Positions 23,263 through 31,999 are shown, numbered from the stretch's first letter. The stretch is DNA of 64,000 nucleotides from Firmicutes bacterium CAG:345 (GCA_000433315.1 FR893385.1:292799-356798), one strand, 5' to 3'. Notes: a model not told the origin generated them from the sequence alone. Numbers and translations are program-made.

Positions 23263-24637
23263 ATGAAAAATATAAAGAAAATATTATGCTTCTTACTTTT
23301 ACTATTAATGATTCCTTTAACTGGATGCGATTTTTCTAATGGTGGTAAACACAAACTAAATATCAAAGATTTAAATAATATTATTTTAAATATTGACAAA
23401 ATATGCGAACCGAATCAAACTTATGGTCTGTACAAAGAAGACGATGAAATCACTTTTGAGATTAAATTCTTTTCTGGTGTAGAAGCAAGCTTATCAATAG
23501 ATGGAACTATATTAAGACCAACTTATGATAAAGCATGGGAAAGTGGATATATTAAATATACAATGCTAGATCATGATGTAGATGTCGCTTCAATGATTAA
23601 TGGTTATGTTGGCGATGAACTGAAGTTGTGTGAAACAATCGAATGGGGTTCAAAAATAACTGACGAAAGTTTAGATTATATTGATGTTCAAAGAATATAT
23701 CTGGGTGTTGCCCCGGAGAATAGATATGGCGAAAGTGCAAGAATATACAATGAAGGAAATATGTTCTCGGGATGGTTTAATCGAGCTTTAATACGAGAGA
23801 AAACAAACGATATTGATGGAGGGCAAGGGTATATTGTCACATTCAATCTAAAAAATAAAACCTCATATGAATTAGAAATCAGGAATAACTATGTTCAAAT
23901 AAATAATAAAAGTTATTGGTTGTCAACTGGATTACCATACGCAATTACATCCTTTGGTGGGGAACAAATACAACCAACAGGAACTTTTAAATTAAATATT
24001 ATAGATAGTAATAATTTTATTTATGATAAGCCTGAAGAACAAATATAGTTATTTTGCTCCAGGCACAATTATCAAACTACATTCTTACCCAATAATGGAT
24101 GTTGATTTGATGATGTATGTAAATGGTGAGTTTCATTCAAAACAAACTAGTATAGAAACCGATGACGGATATATTTGGGAATATTCTTTTGTAATGCCTA
24201 CTGGCGAAGCTATACTACAGTTTTCAACAGATCCGTTTCATGCTGATAAATATTACTATTATTTTGTTGACATATTTAATTGGGTGAGCTTATTAAATGA
24301 AACCACATTAAAAGCAATTGAGATAGAAGATGGTTATATTGGTGTTGATCCTAATGATCCTAATAATGCTCCAATGATAAGGTATAGTGAAAAAATAGAA
24401 GATATAAATTATAATCTTCATTTTTTGGAAAATGAGCCGTTAGTTAAAATGCATAATTATGAACCGGTTGATGGTGGTTGGTATAGAAAAGTTAAGTACA
24501 TCACATTTGAAGGTCAAGAATATATTTTGGAAATATCAAACGGGATGGTATTTTGGAATGATTTTTCTTCATACGAATATTTCCGTTTTGATAGAACACC
24601 AACAAATTTTCCAGATATTATTACTGAAAGCAATTAA
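23263..24637 (+). pseudogene. Lipoprotein gene with a frameshift
   Basis: The first part (23263-24048) encodes 261 residues: a lipoprotein signal ending LTGC with Cys at 22, then a soluble domain ending DKPEEQI. The frame is lost at an A-rich stretch around 24040-24044; a frame shifted by one continues KYSYFAPGTIIKLHSYPI and runs to 24637 (about 200 residues, ending TPTNFPDIITESN). The joint EEQ/KYSYF reads smoothly with one base less or two more, so this was one protein of about 455 residues. The ATG at 24023 in the second frame has no ribosome site. Function unknown. Broken by mutation or sequencing error. Confidence 0.8.
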
Positions 24638-24691
24638 TTCTAATATTAAATAATATATGTGATTTGATATTTAAAACATCCACTTATTAGG

Positions 24692-24740
24692 GGTGTGCAA
24701 AATAAGTCAAATGGTGTGCAATTCTTGATATGGGTGTGCA
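24692..24740. repeat. Three direct copies of GGTGTGCA
   Basis: GGTGTGCA occurs at 24692, 24713 and 24733, spaced 21 and 20 bases, about two helical turns. They lie between the broken lipoprotein gene and the MATE gene. Could be binding sites for a regulator or the end of a vanished insertion element. Confidence 0.5.
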
Positions 24741-24779
24741 TTTTGTATCAAAACAACTCTTCTTTGCCATATAAAAATT

Positions 24780-24805
24780 ACTGCAGCAATGCTGCAGTTT
24801 TTTTG
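24780..24805 (+). terminator. Terminator before the MATE gene
   Basis: ACTGCAG and CTGCAGT pair around a short loop and are followed by eight Ts. The T run overlaps the -35 region of the next promoter. Confidence 0.8.
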
Positions 24806-24831
24806 TTCACTTTTTTAAAATATGTTATACT
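24803..24831 (+). promoter_or_regulatory. Promoter of the first MATE gene (leaderless candidate)
   Basis: TTGTTC, 17-base spacer, TATACT, ending 10 bases before the ATG at 24842. No Shine-Dalgarno site fits between. Confidence 0.6.
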
Positions 24832-24841
24832 TGTGTCTTGT

Positions 24842-26233
24842 ATGAAATCAATTAATTTAGGAAATACTAAAACATTTAATTCAATTTTACATCTAGCCAT
24901 TCCTTCTATGATTGCTCAATTAGTTAATGTTTTATATAACATTGTAGACAGGATTTTCATTGGCAATATGCCTAACACTGGAGAAATTGCGCTAATAGGT
25001 GTTGGAGTATGTGCACCAATTACAGTATTCATCTCTTCATTCGCTTATTTGGTTGGATTCGGTGGTGCACCATTATTTTCTATGTCTCTTGGGGAAAGAA
25101 ATAAAATTAATGCCCAAAAAATTCTATTTACTGCTTTTTTAATGCTTACAATTTTATCTATTATTGTAGTTTTAATTTTTTATCCGTTGAGCAAATCCTT
25201 ATTGTATCTATTTGGTGCAAGTGAAAACAGCATTTCATATGCCCATTCTTATTTAAAAATTTACTTAAGTGGAACTTTTTTTCAAATTATTACTTTAGGT
25301 TTAACACAATTTATAATAGCTCAAGGAAAATCTAATCTTGGTATGAGCGTTACTCTATTAGGATGTATTTTAAATATAATCTTAGACCCTATCTTTATCT
25401 ATGTTTGCAATTTAGGAGTTAATGGCGCTGCTCTTGCAACTTTAATTTCTCAATTTTTCTCTTTTTGTTTCGTTATATTCATTTTATTAAAAATTACAAA
25501 TATAAAACTAACATTTAATAAATTAGACCTAAAAATATGCAAAAAAATAATTCAATTAGGCTTCTCTCCTTTCGTAATTATGAGCACTGATTCAGTTATA
25601 TTCATTTGTTTAAATACTTGCATAAAAAATTTTGGTGGAGATAAAGCTGACTTTTATATTGAAATTGCAACCATTGTTCAAGCATATTTCTCTTTAATAA
25701 CAGGTCCTCTTCTAGGTATTTCAACTGGCACTCAACCATTATTAGCCTATAATTACGGAGCCAAAAATATTGAATTAATAAAAAAAGCAGAAAAACAATT
25801 AATAATTTTTGCTCTAATTTTTTGTTCTATTTGTTTCGGCCTATCTTTTTTCACAGGTAAACCTTTTGCAAAATTATTTATCTCTTTAGCTTCTTCAAAT
25901 CCTAATAATGAAGTAATAGATTGTGCAGGAAAAGTAATAAGTATTTATATGTATGGTATTATTCCTTTAGCTTTTCAATATGTCTGTGTTGATGGTTTAA
26001 CTGGACTTGGCCAAGCAAAATATTCAATTTGGCTTTCTTTAAATCGAAAACTAGTTTTGATGCTTCCATTAACTATTCTTTTACCATTACTGACGAAAAA
26101 CGCTTTTAATGTTTTTTATGCAGAAATGATAGCTGATATTATCTCAAGTTTTGTATCACTGATCTGTTTTTTAATCATTTTTCCAAAAATTATTAATAAA
26201 AGAAAAAATGAAACCAAGAGTGTTTTAGAATAA
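24842..26233 (+). CDS. MATE family efflux transporter 1
   Basis: A 463-residue, 12-helix antiporter that exports drugs or metabolites using an ion gradient. The start (MKSINLGNTKTFNSILHLAIPSMIAQLVNVLYNIVDRIFIG in sense, here shortened to its key part SMIAQLVNVLYNIVDR) is typical of the NorM/DinF-like branch; a second half repeat begins near residue 240. I start at 24842: an open frame reaches 49 codons further up but crosses a terminator and the promoter. Substrate unknown. It is monocistronic and probably translated from a leaderless mRNA. Confidence 0.92.
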   Translation: MKSINLGNTKTFNSILHLAIPSMIAQLVNVLYNIVDRIFIGNMPNTGEIALIGVGVCAPITVFISSFAYLVGFGGAPLFSMSLGERNKINAQKILFTAFLMLTILSIIVVLIFYPLSKSLLYLFGASENSISYAHSYLKIYLSGTFFQIITLGLTQFIIAQGKSNLGMSVTLLGCILNIILDPIFIYVCNLGVNGAALATLISQFFSFCFVIFILLKITNIKLTFNKLDLKICKKIIQLGFSPFVIMSTDSVIFICLNTCIKNFGGDKADFYIEIATIVQAYFSLITGPLLGISTGTQPLLAYNYGAKNIELIKKAEKQLIIFALIFCSICFGLSFFTGKPFAKLFISLASSNPNNEVIDCAGKVISIYMYGIIPLAFQYVCVDGLTGLGQAKYSIWLSLNRKLVLMLPLTILLPLLTKNAFNVFYAEMIADIISSFVSLICFLIIFPKIINKRKNETKSVLE

Positions 26234-26256
26234 TTTATTATTTTCATAAAAATATA

Positions 26257-26284
26257 TTGACTATCAAAAAAAACAACGTAAAAT
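26257..26284 (+). promoter_or_regulatory. Promoter of ispE-glmU-prs
   Basis: TTGACT, 16-base spacer, TAAAAT, with transcription start near 26291 and an AAAGGA ribosome site shortly after. Confidence 0.65.
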
Positions 26285-26307
26285 ATAGCCGTTAAAGGAT
26301 AATATCA

Positions 26308-27222
26308 ATGATTATAAAAGCTCAAGCAAAATTAAATTTAGCAATTGATTTAATAGGAAAACGAAATGATGGATATCATGATATTGATATGATTTCCATA
26401 CCTTTAGAACTTCATGATTGCTTAGAAATAGATGAAATTTCTTTTGGAAATGAAACATTCATCACAGCTGACGATGTTAGTTTAGTTTGTGACAAATCAA
26501 ATACTGTTCATAAAGCATTCAATATCATGAAAGAAAGATATGATATAAAAAAACCTTATCGTATTCAAATATATAAAAATATTCCTACTCAGGCTGGTTT
26601 AGCAGGAGGAAGCGCTGATGCAGCTTGCTTAATAAATGGACTTAATTATTCAAAAAAATTAAATGTTTCTAAAGAAGAACTAGCAAAAATAGGATTAGAA
26701 ATTGGAGCCGATGTTCCATATTGCATTTACAACGTACCTGCAAGAGTTCAAGGTATTGGTGATAAAATAATTCCAATAAAAGGAGAATATAACTTTTTTG
26801 TATTAATAGTAAAACCTCAAGAAGGATTAAAAACTGCTGAAGTTTATCAAAAAAGTGATGACATTGAAATTGAATATCATCCAGATATCGAAGGATTGTC
26901 TAAATTATTAACACAAAATCCAACCATAGATCAAATAGCTCCATATTTATATAATGGTTTAAGACCTGCAGCTGAAAACTTATGTCCAGAAATTATAACA
27001 ATTTTGGATAATATGAAAAAAATAGGTCTTTGTGCATGTGAAATGTCAGGTTCAGGCTCTGCATGTTTTGCTTTAACGCAAAATGAAAAAGAATTGGACA
27101 AAGCATATAAATATTTTCAAAAATTAGGTTATACCGCAATAAAAACTATTGCAACAAACCATCCTCATACTTCTAAAGACTTTTTTAAACGTTTATTTCA
27201 TATTAATAAATATGAAATATAA
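26308..27222 (+). CDS. ispE: 4-diphosphocytidyl-2-C-methyl-D-erythritol kinase
   Basis: GHMP kinase that phosphorylates CDP-methylerythritol in the MEP pathway to isoprenoids. Residues 1-30 show KAQAKLNLAIDLIGKRNDGYH, and the ATP loop PTQAGLAGGSADAA is at 93-106; IGADVPYC and MSGSGSACF follow. 304 residues, normal length. Its presence implies that this organism makes isoprenoid precursors by the MEP route. Its last 11 bases overlap glmU, so translation is coupled. The ispE-glmU-prs order resembles that in other Bacillota. Confidence 0.96.
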   Translation: MIIKAQAKLNLAIDLIGKRNDGYHDIDMISIPLELHDCLEIDEISFGNETFITADDVSLVCDKSNTVHKAFNIMKERYDIKKPYRIQIYKNIPTQAGLAGGSADAACLINGLNYSKKLNVSKEELAKIGLEIGADVPYCIYNVPARVQGIGDKIIPIKGEYNFFVLIVKPQEGLKTAEVYQKSDDIEIEYHPDIEGLSKLLTQNPTIDQIAPYLYNGLRPAAENLCPEIITILDNMKKIGLCACEMSGSGSACFALTQNEKELDKAYKYFQKLGYTAIKTIATNHPHTSKDFFKRLFHINKYEI

Positions 27223-28513
27223 TTATGCTATTTTTATTTTAGCTGGCGGTAAGGGATCTAGGTTAAAGAGTAAAATAATTAAACCTCTTTATCCTATTTG
27301 CTTTGAACCAGCTATTTTTTATGTCTTAGATTCTTTAAAATACTTAAACGCTAAAAAATATATTATTGGATGTTCAGACATAGAAGAGCCCTTGAAAAAA
27401 GATTTTCCTGAAATATCCTTTATCAAGCAAAAAGACAATGGCTATGGAACTTCTTGGGCTTTATTATCAGCTGAAAACGAAATTAAGAAATACGAAGAAG
27501 TCATTATTTTACAATCTGATGATATCCTTATAAATCAAAAGTTTATGTCAAAGTTCAGTCAAAAAATAAACTCAAAAGAAAACTATATTTGTTATAGTAA
27601 AGAAATTGAACAAAAAGGAGATGGTATAATCACTTTTTTTAATCATTTCGTATCATTTAGTTCTAAAAGTAAAAAAACAAATATTGGCCGCTATATTTTT
27701 AATGTAAATGATTTACTACAGGCACTACATAAAACACCCCTGCACGATGAAGAATATCGTTTAACTGATACAATTTTACTATTGAAAAATAAAATTAAAA
27801 CTTTTTTTACAAAAGAAACATTTATAAATATGAATACCATTTCTGATGTAAAAAAAGCAGAAGATATAATTCAACAGAGAATAAATAATAATTTTATAAA
27901 AAATGGTGTATTTATTGAATTTCCTAATTTAACAAAAATAAGTCCTTTAGCTCAAATAGATACTGGTAGTAGAATTTTAGGTGTTTGTAAAATTATTAAA
28001 AATACAAAGATAGCAGAAAATTGTGTAATAAATAATTCAAATATAATGGATAGTGTTATTTCTAGTAACGTAAACATCTTATTTTCTTTTGTTGAACATG
28101 CTATAATTAAAACGGATGTCAAAATCGGCCCATTTGTTAATATACATTCTAATTGCATCTTACAAGAAAATTCAATAATAGGTAATTTCACCGAAATAAA
28201 AAACACTATTATTGGAAAAAAATCTAAAGTTAAGCATCTTTCTTATATCGGTGATTCTACAATTGGAGATAATGTAAATATCGGTTGTGGAACTATTACT
28301 GCAAACTATGATGGAAAAAACAAAAATCATACAGAAATTTGCGATAACGTTTTTATCGGATGTAATTCTACCATTATTGCTCCTGTTACCATCAATGAAA
28401 ATTCAATGATAGCTGCAGGAAGTACAATAACCTCAAATGTTCCAAAGAATACCTTAGCATTCGGTCGAAGCAGACAACTAAATTTGGAAGGAAGAATAAA
28501 AAATAGAGGTTAA
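27212..28513 (+). CDS. glmU: Bifunctional GlmU (UDP-GlcNAc synthesis)
   Basis: Makes UDP-N-acetylglucosamine: the C-terminal domain acetylates glucosamine-1-phosphate, the N-terminal domain adds UMP. The 434-residue protein starts MKYNYAIFILAGGKGSRLKS; its uridylyltransferase half (1-215) is short and diverged (KPLYPI for the usual PKxLHP, LQSDD at the metal site). The left-handed beta-helix (about 235-425) keeps the acetyltransferase core with the catalytic His in KHLSYIGDS and CGTITANYDGKNK. The start lies inside the end of ispE. prs follows after 3 bases. Confidence 0.9.
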   Translation: MKYNYAIFILAGGKGSRLKSKIIKPLYPICFEPAIFYVLDSLKYLNAKKYIIGCSDIEEPLKKDFPEISFIKQKDNGYGTSWALLSAENEIKKYEEVIILQSDDILINQKFMSKFSQKINSKENYICYSKEIEQKGDGIITFFNHFVSFSSKSKKTNIGRYIFNVNDLLQALHKTPLHDEEYRLTDTILLLKNKIKTFFTKETFINMNTISDVKKAEDIIQQRINNNFIKNGVFIEFPNLTKISPLAQIDTGSRILGVCKIIKNTKIAENCVINNSNIMDSVISSNVNILFSFVEHAIIKTDVKIGPFVNIHSNCILQENSIIGNFTEIKNTIIGKKSKVKHLSYIGDSTIGDNVNIGCGTITANYDGKNKNHTEICDNVFIGCNSTIIAPVTINENSMIAAGSTITSNVPKNTLAFGRSRQLNLEGRIKNRG

Positions 28514-28516
28514 ATT

Positions 28517-29488
28517 ATGCTAAAAAACTGCGTCCTATTCACATTATCTGCAAATCAAGAACTCGGAAAAAAAGTTGCAGCCGCTTTAGGAATGGAATTA
28601 TCTCCAGTTTCTGTTAAACGTTTCCCTTCAGGAGAAATTATCGCCGAATCTATTGAAACTGTTCGTGGAAAAAATGTTTATATCATTCAATCTACATGCC
28701 CACCAGTTAATGAAAATCTTATGGAGTTATTGATTTTTGTTGACTCATTAAAAAGATCTTCAGCAGCAGAAATAAATGTCATTATTCCTTATTTTGGATA
28801 TGCACGTCAAGATAGAAAGGCTAAACCACGTCAACCAATATCTGCTAGATTAGTTGCAGATTTATTAAAAGTTAGTGGCGTTACTAGAGTTGTTACTGTA
28901 GATTTACACGCTCCACAAATTCAAGGATTCTTCTCTTGTTTAGTCGATGAATTAGCAACTGCTCCTTTATATGTTGCAACTTTCCTCCAAGATTCTCATT
29001 TCAATACAAAAAATTTAGTCACTGTATCTCCTGATCATGGTGGCGTTACTAGAGCAAGAAAAATTGCTGATGGATTAAACACTACTTTAGCTATTATTGA
29101 TAAAAGAAGAAATAGTCGCTTAGAACCTGAAGTTATGAACATTATCGGTTCTGTTGAAGGAAAAGATTGTTTAATAGTCGACGACATGATCGACACAGCT
29201 GGTAGCGCTTGTGCTGCCGCTGATGCTTTAATTAATGCAGGAGCAAAATCAGTAAAAATAATTGCTACACATGCAGTTTTATCAGATCCAGCATTTGAAC
29301 GTTTAAGCAAATCTAAATTTAACCAAATTATTGTTTCTGACTCAATTCCTCTTCCAGAAAGATTCAAAGAACTTAATTGCAAAGTAATATCTTTAGCACC
29401 TATGCTTGCAGCTTCAATTAAGAAGATTCAATTAGGTGAACCATTAAGTGTCGTTTATGACATGTATAAAGTAGAAGATCATGATTAA
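28517..29488 (+). CDS. prs: Ribose-phosphate pyrophosphokinase
   Basis: Makes PRPP from ribose-5-phosphate and ATP for nucleotide, His and Trp synthesis. A full 323-residue class I enzyme: RQDRKAKPRQPISARL near 97-112, TVDLHAPQIQGFF near 130, and the PRPP-binding loop VDDMIDTAGS near 220. GAGGTTAAAT precedes the start. It closes the ispE-glmU-prs operon and is followed by a strong terminator. Confidence 0.98.
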   Translation: MLKNCVLFTLSANQELGKKVAAALGMELSPVSVKRFPSGEIIAESIETVRGKNVYIIQSTCPPVNENLMELLIFVDSLKRSSAAEINVIIPYFGYARQDRKAKPRQPISARLVADLLKVSGVTRVVTVDLHAPQIQGFFSCLVDELATAPLYVATFLQDSHFNTKNLVTVSPDHGGVTRARKIADGLNTTLAIIDKRRNSRLEPEVMNIIGSVEGKDCLIVDDMIDTAGSACAAADALINAGAKSVKIIATHAVLSDPAFERLSKSKFNQIIVSDSIPLPERFKELNCKVISLAPMLAASIKKIQLGEPLSVVYDMYKVEDHD

Positions 29489-29490
29489 AA

Positions 29491-29517
29491 AAATCTAGCT
29501 TCGTGCTAGATTTTTTT
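29491..29517. terminator. Bidirectional terminator, prs / Nudix gene
   Basis: AAATCTAGC, TTCGT, GCTAGATTT, flanked by Ts on the plus side and, read from the other strand, also by a T run. It can end both convergent units. Confidence 0.9.
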
Positions 29518-29528
29518 GATTTATAACT

Positions 29529-29960
29529 TTAATGAAAAACTCCTTCATCGCCATAATTTCCATTAAATATATGAGCTTTTTGAAGTATTCTTTTATCTGT
29601 TTCATATGTTAATAAGTTCAAAGCTTCTTCATATGGTAAAAATAATAACTCCGTAACTTCCGATGTCTGTGGTTTCATATTTTTACTATCATAAGTTTCA
29701 GCCATAAAAAATACTACTTCTTTTTCCACATCTTCATAAGGATGGTAAAAAACTACTTCTCTAAATCCATGATAAAAAATAACATCTAAATTAGTTTCTT
29801 CCTTGATTTCTCTTTTTGCTGTTTCTAATTCTGTTTCACCATCAATAACATGACCTTTTGGAAGAGAATAATGTCCTACATTCATTTTTTCTATTAAATA
29901 AAAAACTTTTCCTTTTTCAATTTTAACAACAACTGCTCCGCAACTTTTTTCTTCTTTCAT
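29529..29960 (-). CDS. Nudix hydrolase, Ap4A-hydrolase-like
   Basis: A 143-residue enzyme with a complete Nudix box at 36-58: G36, E42, R50, E51, E54 and E55 (GHVIDGETELETAKREI, then KEETNL). The start MKEEKSCGAVVV and YSLPKGHV are those of bis(5'-nucleosyl)-tetraphosphatases, which remove Ap4A; other substrates cannot be excluded. AGGAG precedes the ATG. Single gene between convergent terminator and the trmD operon. Confidence 0.9.
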   Translation of the reverse strand: MKEEKSCGAVVVKIEKGKVFYLIEKMNVGHYSLPKGHVIDGETELETAKREIKEETNLDVIFYHGFREVVFYHPYEDVEKEVVFFMAETYDSKNMKPQTSEVTELLFLPYEEALNLLTYETDKRILQKAHIFNGNYGDEGVFH

Positions 29961-30056
29961 ATATTGAACTCCTGCCTTGATTTTAACATTATTTACAATA
30001 AGACAAAAGAAGATATATAAATTAAAATTCTGTTAAATTAAAAAACGACAATTATT

Positions 30057-30833
30057 TTATTTTTTTATGAATTTTTTCCCTTTTTCTAATGCGTTTTTTT
30101 CCAATTTACTCAATGAATTGTTTTTAATTTCATCTAAAAGAACTAATTCTTTTTTGGACCATTGATAATTTTCCAATAAATCAGGTCGATTTTCTAATGT
30201 CCTTTTTATAGCTTCTTTTTGACGGAATCTCGATACAGCCTGATGATTACCTGTTAATAATATATCAGGTACTTCTTTACCATCATAAACTACAGGAAAA
30301 GTATATTGCGGATATTCTAAAAAATTAGGATTTGAAAATGACTCTTCAAGAATAGAATCTGGAGATATTACTCCATCCAACAATCGAATAATGCTATCAG
30401 CTATAGCCATAGCACCTATTTCACCTCCAGTCAAAACAAAATCTCCAATAGATAAACATTCATCAACATAGTCTTCAAATCTTCTATCTACGCCTTCATA
30501 ATGCCCACATACTAAAATTACATCTTCCATTTTTGCTAATTCTTGTGCTTTTTTTTGTTTAAATTGTTTACCTGATGGCGTCAATAAAATAACATGAGAA
30601 GATGCTGTTTTAACAGAATTTAACGCTCCTAATAAAGGTTCTAACCTCATTACTAGTCCAGCACCACCTCCGATTGGACGATCATCGACACGATGAGTTT
30701 TATCCAATGAAAAATCACGTATATTAACAAAATTCAATTCTACCTTTTCACGAGAAATTGCTCTTCCTATTATTGAATTTGTCTTAAAAGAATCAAAGAA
30801 TTCTGGAAAAAGAGTTAAAATTGTTATTCTCAT
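30057..30833 (-). CDS. trmD: tRNA (guanine-N1)-methyltransferase
   Basis: Methylates G37 next to the anticodon of tRNAs reading CNN codons. The SPOUT trefoil-knot motifs are present: GGGAGLVMRLEPL, LLTPSGK, CGHYEGVDRRFEDYVDE and SIGDFVLTGGEI. 258 residues, normal. Its ATG overlaps the rimM stop by four bases (ATGA), so it is translationally coupled to rimM. Last gene of the rpsP operon. Confidence 0.97.
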   Translation of the reverse strand: MRITILTLFPEFFDSFKTNSIIGRAISREKVELNFVNIRDFSLDKTHRVDDRPIGGGAGLVMRLEPLLGALNSVKTASSHVILLTPSGKQFKQKKAQELAKMEDVILVCGHYEGVDRRFEDYVDECLSIGDFVLTGGEIGAMAIADSIIRLLDGVISPDSILEESFSNPNFLEYPQYTFPVVYDGKEVPDILLTGNHQAVSRFRQKEAIKRTLENRPDLLENYQWSKKELVLLDEIKNNSLSKLEKNALEKGKKFIKK

Positions 30834-31309
30834 TCAAAAATACCTTTGGCAAGATCAGTAATATAAATTCTTCTTTCTTGAAAATCAATTTTATCAACAT
30901 AAATTTCTTTTAAATAAGGTAATAAATATTTTCCAACAACAAAATAAATCATATCGTTAATCTCTCGATAATCAGATATCTTTCCAAATATTTTGTTATC
31001 ATTAACACTGACAACATCAAAACCATTAACATCATCTAAAAAGAAATATCCTTTTTCTAAAATAACATCTTGATAAATTTCTTTACCTTTTAAAATACTA
31101 ACTTCATTAATATCGTTCATTCCTTTCAAGTGAACTACTATTATATTTCCTTTATTATTATAATTTTCGATAATAAATTCACTATTATCAATTAAAATTG
31201 TATTTCCTTTTTTGAAACGTTTATCAATTGAATCAGTATGACTTACAACTTTTAAATCACCTTTTATTCCTATTGTATTTACTACTGTCCCTATTCTTTT
31301 AATTGCCAT
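30830..31309 (-). CDS. rimM: 16S rRNA processing protein
   Basis: Assists maturation of the 30S head, binding S19. 159 residues with an N-terminal beta-barrel (RIGTVVNTIGIKGDLKV) and a PRC-like C-terminal barrel ending IYITDLAKGIFE. Diverged and slightly short, but its position between khpA and trmD is diagnostic. A 10-bp terminator-like hairpin lies between khpA and its start. Confidence 0.93.
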   Translation of the reverse strand: MAIKRIGTVVNTIGIKGDLKVVSHTDSIDKRFKKGNTILIDNSEFIIENYNNKGNIIVVHLKGMNDINEVSILKGKEIYQDVILEKGYFFLDDVNGFDVVSVNDNKIFGKISDYREINDMIYFVVGKYLLPYLKEIYVDKIDFQERRIYITDLAKGIFE

Positions 31310-31324
31310 ATTTTTTACCTATGA

Positions 31325-31347
31325 AAAAAGCCGCTATGCGGCTTTTT
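31325..31347 (-). terminator. Terminator-like hairpin between khpA and rimM
   Basis: AAAAAGCCGC, 3-base loop, GCGGCTTTTT: a perfect 10-bp stem with a T run on the minus strand, overlapping the khpA stop codon. It lies in the middle of an otherwise continuous operon, so it may reduce rimM-trmD expression relative to rpsP-khpA. Confidence 0.8.
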
Positions 31348-31627
31348 ATTCTTCTTCTCCAAACGATTCGAAAGAAAGATGAACTCTCTTTTTGTATTTT
31401 CTTGCAATAACATTGATAAGAGTTCTTGCAGAACTAGAATTAATTCCATGACGTCCGATTAAGCGACCTAAATCATCGTTTTCACAAACAATGACATAAT
31501 GCTGTTCGCGTTTTTCAAGATCTTCAGGCTTATCAAGTCTTCTAATTAAAATACTTTCTGGTTTCTTTGCGAGAGGTGCTACGATGGTGCGGATCTGTTC
31601 GATGAGATCAATATTATTATTTTCCAT
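31346..31627 (-). CDS. khpA: KH-domain RNA-binding protein KhpA
   Basis: A 93-residue KH protein with the GXXG loop GRHG at 58-61 (LGRLIGRHG) and the C-terminal INVIARKYKKRVHL helix-strand. KhpA with KhpB/EloR binds RNAs that control cell elongation in streptococci. It is about 15 residues longer than usual, because of an N-terminal charged stretch. Located 11 bases after rpsP, as in most Bacillota. Confidence 0.93.
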   Translation of the reverse strand: MENNNIDLIEQIRTIVAPLAKKPESILIRRLDKPEDLEKREQHYVIVCENDDLGRLIGRHGINSSSARTLINVIARKYKKRVHLSFESFGEEE

Positions 31628-31638
31628 CGTTATACCTA

Positions 31639-31920
31639 CTATTTACCAGCAGTTTCAGAGGCTTTCTTTTCTAAATAAGCTTTATAAATACCTTTCTTAG
31701 AAAGAATGGTTTTAACGCTATCACTTGGAACAGCGCCTTTAAGCAACCAAGAAATTGTTTTTTCTTCATTAAGAACTGCTTTTTCTGGTGCTAACATTGG
31801 ATCATAATGACCAATTTGTTCGATGCAACGACCATCGCGTGGGCAACGGGAATCAGCAACAACAATACGATAAGATGGGTCCATATGACGACCAATACGT
31901 GCTAATCTAATTTTAACCAT
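31639..31920 (-). CDS. rpsP: 30S ribosomal protein S16
   Basis: MVKIRLARIGRHMDPSYRIVVADSR is the S16 start; the KAVLNEEKTISWLLKGAVPSD segment is also typical. 93 residues. First gene of rpsP-khpA-rimM-trmD, with AAAGGAG upstream and a strong promoter. Confidence 0.98.
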   Translation of the reverse strand: MVKIRLARIGRHMDPSYRIVVADSRCPRDGRCIEQIGHYDPMLAPEKAVLNEEKTISWLLKGAVPSDSVKTILSKKGIYKAYLEKKASETAGK

Positions 31921-31948
31921 GATTATTTTCTCCTTTAATACAATGCTA

Positions 31949-31977
31949 ATTTTACATTATTTCTTTAGTGCTGTCAA
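31949..31977 (-). promoter_or_regulatory. rpsP operon promoter
   Basis: Minus-strand TTGACA, exactly 17 bases, TAAAAT; transcription from about 31942. The -35 box is part of the inverted repeat at 31972-31993. Confidence 0.8.
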
Positions 31978-31993
31978 GTATTTTTACTTGACA
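31972..31993. repeat. Perfect inverted repeat over the rpsP -35 box
   Basis: TGTCAAGTA, TTTT, TACTTGACA: 9-bp perfect arms around four Ts, 7 bases after the stop of the 1453-residue protein gene. One arm contains the rpsP TTGACA. Without a following T run it is a better operator than terminator candidate. Confidence 0.6.
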
Positions 31994-31999
31994 CTGTTA

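Noticed and set aside
24023..24050. Programmed ribosomal frameshift in the lipoprotein gene
   Set aside because: No slippery heptamer with downstream structure is evident, and lipoproteins are not known to need it; mutation or error is simpler.
22741..24755. Possible terminal inverted repeats (TTTGATACAA at 22743 and its complement near 24743)
   Set aside because: The left copy is part of the tRNA terminator stem, only about ten bases match, and no transposase is present.
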